Source of the DNA: Bin55 sp965203735
GTDB taxonomy: Bacteria > Pseudomonadota > Gammaproteobacteria > Pseudomonadales > Azotimanducaceae
Direction of reading: 5' to 3'
DNA length: 64,000 bases
Assembly: GCA_965203735.1 (NCBI GenBank)
Contig: OZ241909.1
Location: 1,302,001-1,366,000 of the forward strand
Part shown: positions 62,798 to 64,000 of the stretch, in pieces
Numbering within the stretch: position 1 is the stretch's first letter
How the letters are laid out: each line of letters starts with the position of its first letter
Program-made: the position numbers and the translations under genes
Notes under the pieces: generated by a model
What the model was told of the DNA's origin: nothing
What the model saw: only the letters and a program-made list of their open reading frames with translations
Databases searched by the model: none

Positions 62798-64000
62798 TTA
62801 AGCCGCGTCTCCGAGAAGTTGAGTGTAAAGACCGTCTTGTTCTAAAATCAACTCTTCGTGAGTGCCACGTTGCAACTCCTTACCAGCCTGGAGCACAACA
62901 ATCGAATCGGCATCGCGAATCGTGCTGAGTCGGTGTGCAACAATGAAGCATGTGCATCCACGTCGTCGTAACGCGTCGTCGACGCGAAGCTCCACGACTG
63001 GATCTAGGGATGCCGTAGCCTCGTCGAGAATCAAGACCGACGGATTATTGACAAGAGCTCGGGCGATTTCCAGCCTTTGGCGCTGGCCCGCGCTAAAGTT
63101 AAATCCTCCTTCGGCAACAAAGGAATCGTATCCATTCTCGCGGACAATAACCTCGTCGTGAATCGCCGCATCCTTAGCGGCTGAAATAATGTCCCCGTCC
63201 GGCACTGTCGGATCCCACATGGTTAGGTTGTCTCGAATAGTACCCTCAAATAGCTGTATGCGTTGGTCCACGAACGCAATGGAGCGAGTGAGCACTTCTG
63301 TAGGAATGTCGATGAGTCGGTGACCATCCAACAGTATTTGCCCCGACCACTGGTTGTGAAGACCGGCCAGCAGGTGGGCGAGCGTGGACTTGCCTGATCC
63401 ACTCGGACCAACAATCGCCACGCGTTGGCCCGGCTCTAAGACCAGGTCAAAGCCCTCTACGAGTGGTGAGTCGCGTCGGTAGCCAAACGTAACGTTTTCG
63501 AAGCGTACCCGACCAGTTGCTCGTAAACGACCGTCTATTGTTGCGATTCCTCCCACCGCGACGTTTGCTGTCGGCTTCTTCCGCACCAAATTGGAATTAG
63601 CCGCTAGAACATCATCTACGCGGAGTACGTCAGCCTCAAGAATGCGGAGATGATCGACAAACTCAAGAAATCGGCCAACGGGACGAAGAAAATTCTCGGT
63701 GACTACGAAAAAGCCCATCAGAAGTCCTAGGCTCAAGTCTCCCGTCATTACGCGCCAGCCACCAAACCCCAGAACAAGTGCACCGCCCAAGAACTGGAAC
63801 AATCCTGGTAGCGAGGCGTTTAGTTGACCAATTGCGAAGAATTTCTGTCGCGCTACAACTTCCCTTGCCTGGTGTCCGCTCATACGGGCGAGGCAGTCAT
63901 CCTCTTGAGCCTTGAGATGCGCTGTGTCGATGCGCCCGATGCTTGACATCTCGACACCGTGCAACATACCCATTTCCTTGCGCCAGATTCGATTGCTGTC
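62798..64000 (-). CDS. NHLM-type ABC exporter, first component (partial, 5' end beyond window)
   Basis: The frame is open to the window edge (reading DSNRIWRKEMGMLHG upstream of the first internal ATG at 63973), so only the C-terminal 400 residues are seen. The membrane segment is FQFLGGALVLGFGGW, and MTGDLSLGLLMGFFVVTENF follows. The nucleotide-binding domain is complete: GPSGSGKST, FSAGQRQRLEIARAL, LILDEATASLD and IVAHRLST. In NHLM systems the missing N-terminus normally carries a C39 peptidase that cuts at the leader's GG site; that would fit the AAGG site of the intact precursor, but the domain lies outside the window. Confidence 0.85.
   Translation of the reverse strand, partial: DSNRIWRKEMGMLHGVEMSSIGRIDTAHLKAQEDDCLARMSGHQAREVVARQKFFAIGQLNASLPGLFQFLGGALVLGFGGWRVMTGDLSLGLLMGFFVVTENFLRPVGRFLEFVDHLRILEADVLRVDDVLAANSNLVRKKPTANVAVGGIATIDGRLRATGRVRFENVTFGYRRDSPLVEGFDLVLEPGQRVAIVGPSGSGKSTLAHLLAGLHNQWSGQILLDGHRLIDIPTEVLTRSIAFVDQRIQLFEGTIRDNLTMWDPTVPDGDIISAAKDAAIHDEVIVRENGYDSFVAEGGFNFSAGQRQRLEIARALVNNPSVLILDEATASLDPVVELRVDDALRRRGCTCFIVAHRLSTIRDADSIVVLQAGKELQRGTHEELILEQDGLYTQLLGDAA

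Noticed and set aside
1..64000. CRISPR arrays, tRNA and rRNA genes
   Set aside because: No regularly spaced repeats and no recognisable tRNA or rRNA sequence were seen.

Overview
The window looks like chromosomal DNA of a Gram-negative proteobacterium, most likely an uncultivated gammaproteobacterium-like lineage. Supporting signs are a DUF1244 protein, a Prc/Tsp tail-specific protease, lpxA (lipid A synthesis), a LolA-like/FtsX-type ABC/outer-membrane-barrel cluster and periplasmic gamma-glutamyltranspeptidase. Host genes are AT/GC balanced. The transposase debris at 13.3-15.1 kb and 17.3-18.3 kb is visibly GC-richer and carries insertion-sequence ends.

Layout: (1) 0-5 kb is core-like: DUF1244 protein, signal peptidase I, Prc protease, an iodotyrosine-deiodinase-like nitroreductase and a small membrane protein. 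(2) 5-13 kb is accessory: two paralogous secreted Cys-motif proteins, an IS3 remnant and two members of a large membrane-anchored helical-repeat family. (3) 13.2-18.4 kb is an insertion-sequence graveyard (IS110, at least two IS21-like types, IS3) with a free-standing HNH protein inside it. (4) 18.5-22.2 kb is a translationally coupled three-gene cassette: ImmA/IrrE peptidase-macrodomain fusion, P-loop kinase-adenylosuccinate-synthetase-like (PurZ-like) fusion, and a DUF7002/ADP-ribosyltransferase-like protein. (5) 25.2-30.4 kb is a defence-like locus: an XRE regulator and ImmA/IrrE peptidase divergent from a bacterial ubiquitin-like conjugation operon (UBL, E2, JAB peptidase, E1), followed by an STM4504/CBY_0614-type protein with an Abi_C-like C-terminus. 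(6) 32.4-37 kb holds thrS and aconitase. (7) 37.6-45.2 kb is a tandem array of four more helical-repeat paralogues arranged A-B-A-B. (8) 45.3-56.3 kb has gamma-glutamyltranspeptidase, a five-gene LolA-like/ABC/outer-membrane cluster, a PhyH dioxygenase, lpxA and a Gfo/Idh-aldo/keto reductase fusion. (9) 57.2-64 kb is an NHLP/NHLM RiPP export locus with two leader-peptide genes (one intact, one dead) and two NHLM-type ABC exporters, the upstream one running off the window edge.

The two clusters of the helical-repeat family (9.1-12.9 kb and 37.6-45.2 kb) bracket the accessory material, thrS and aconitase. Long stretches (22.2-25.2, 30.4-32.4, 56.3-57.3, 57.9-58.7 kb) hold no convincing gene and look like decayed DNA. 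The best candidates for undescribed biology are the macrodomain/PurZ-like/DUF7002 cassette, the variant ubiquitin-like conjugation operon and the six-member helical-repeat family. All functional statements come from reading the sequence and recalled family knowledge; no searches were run.
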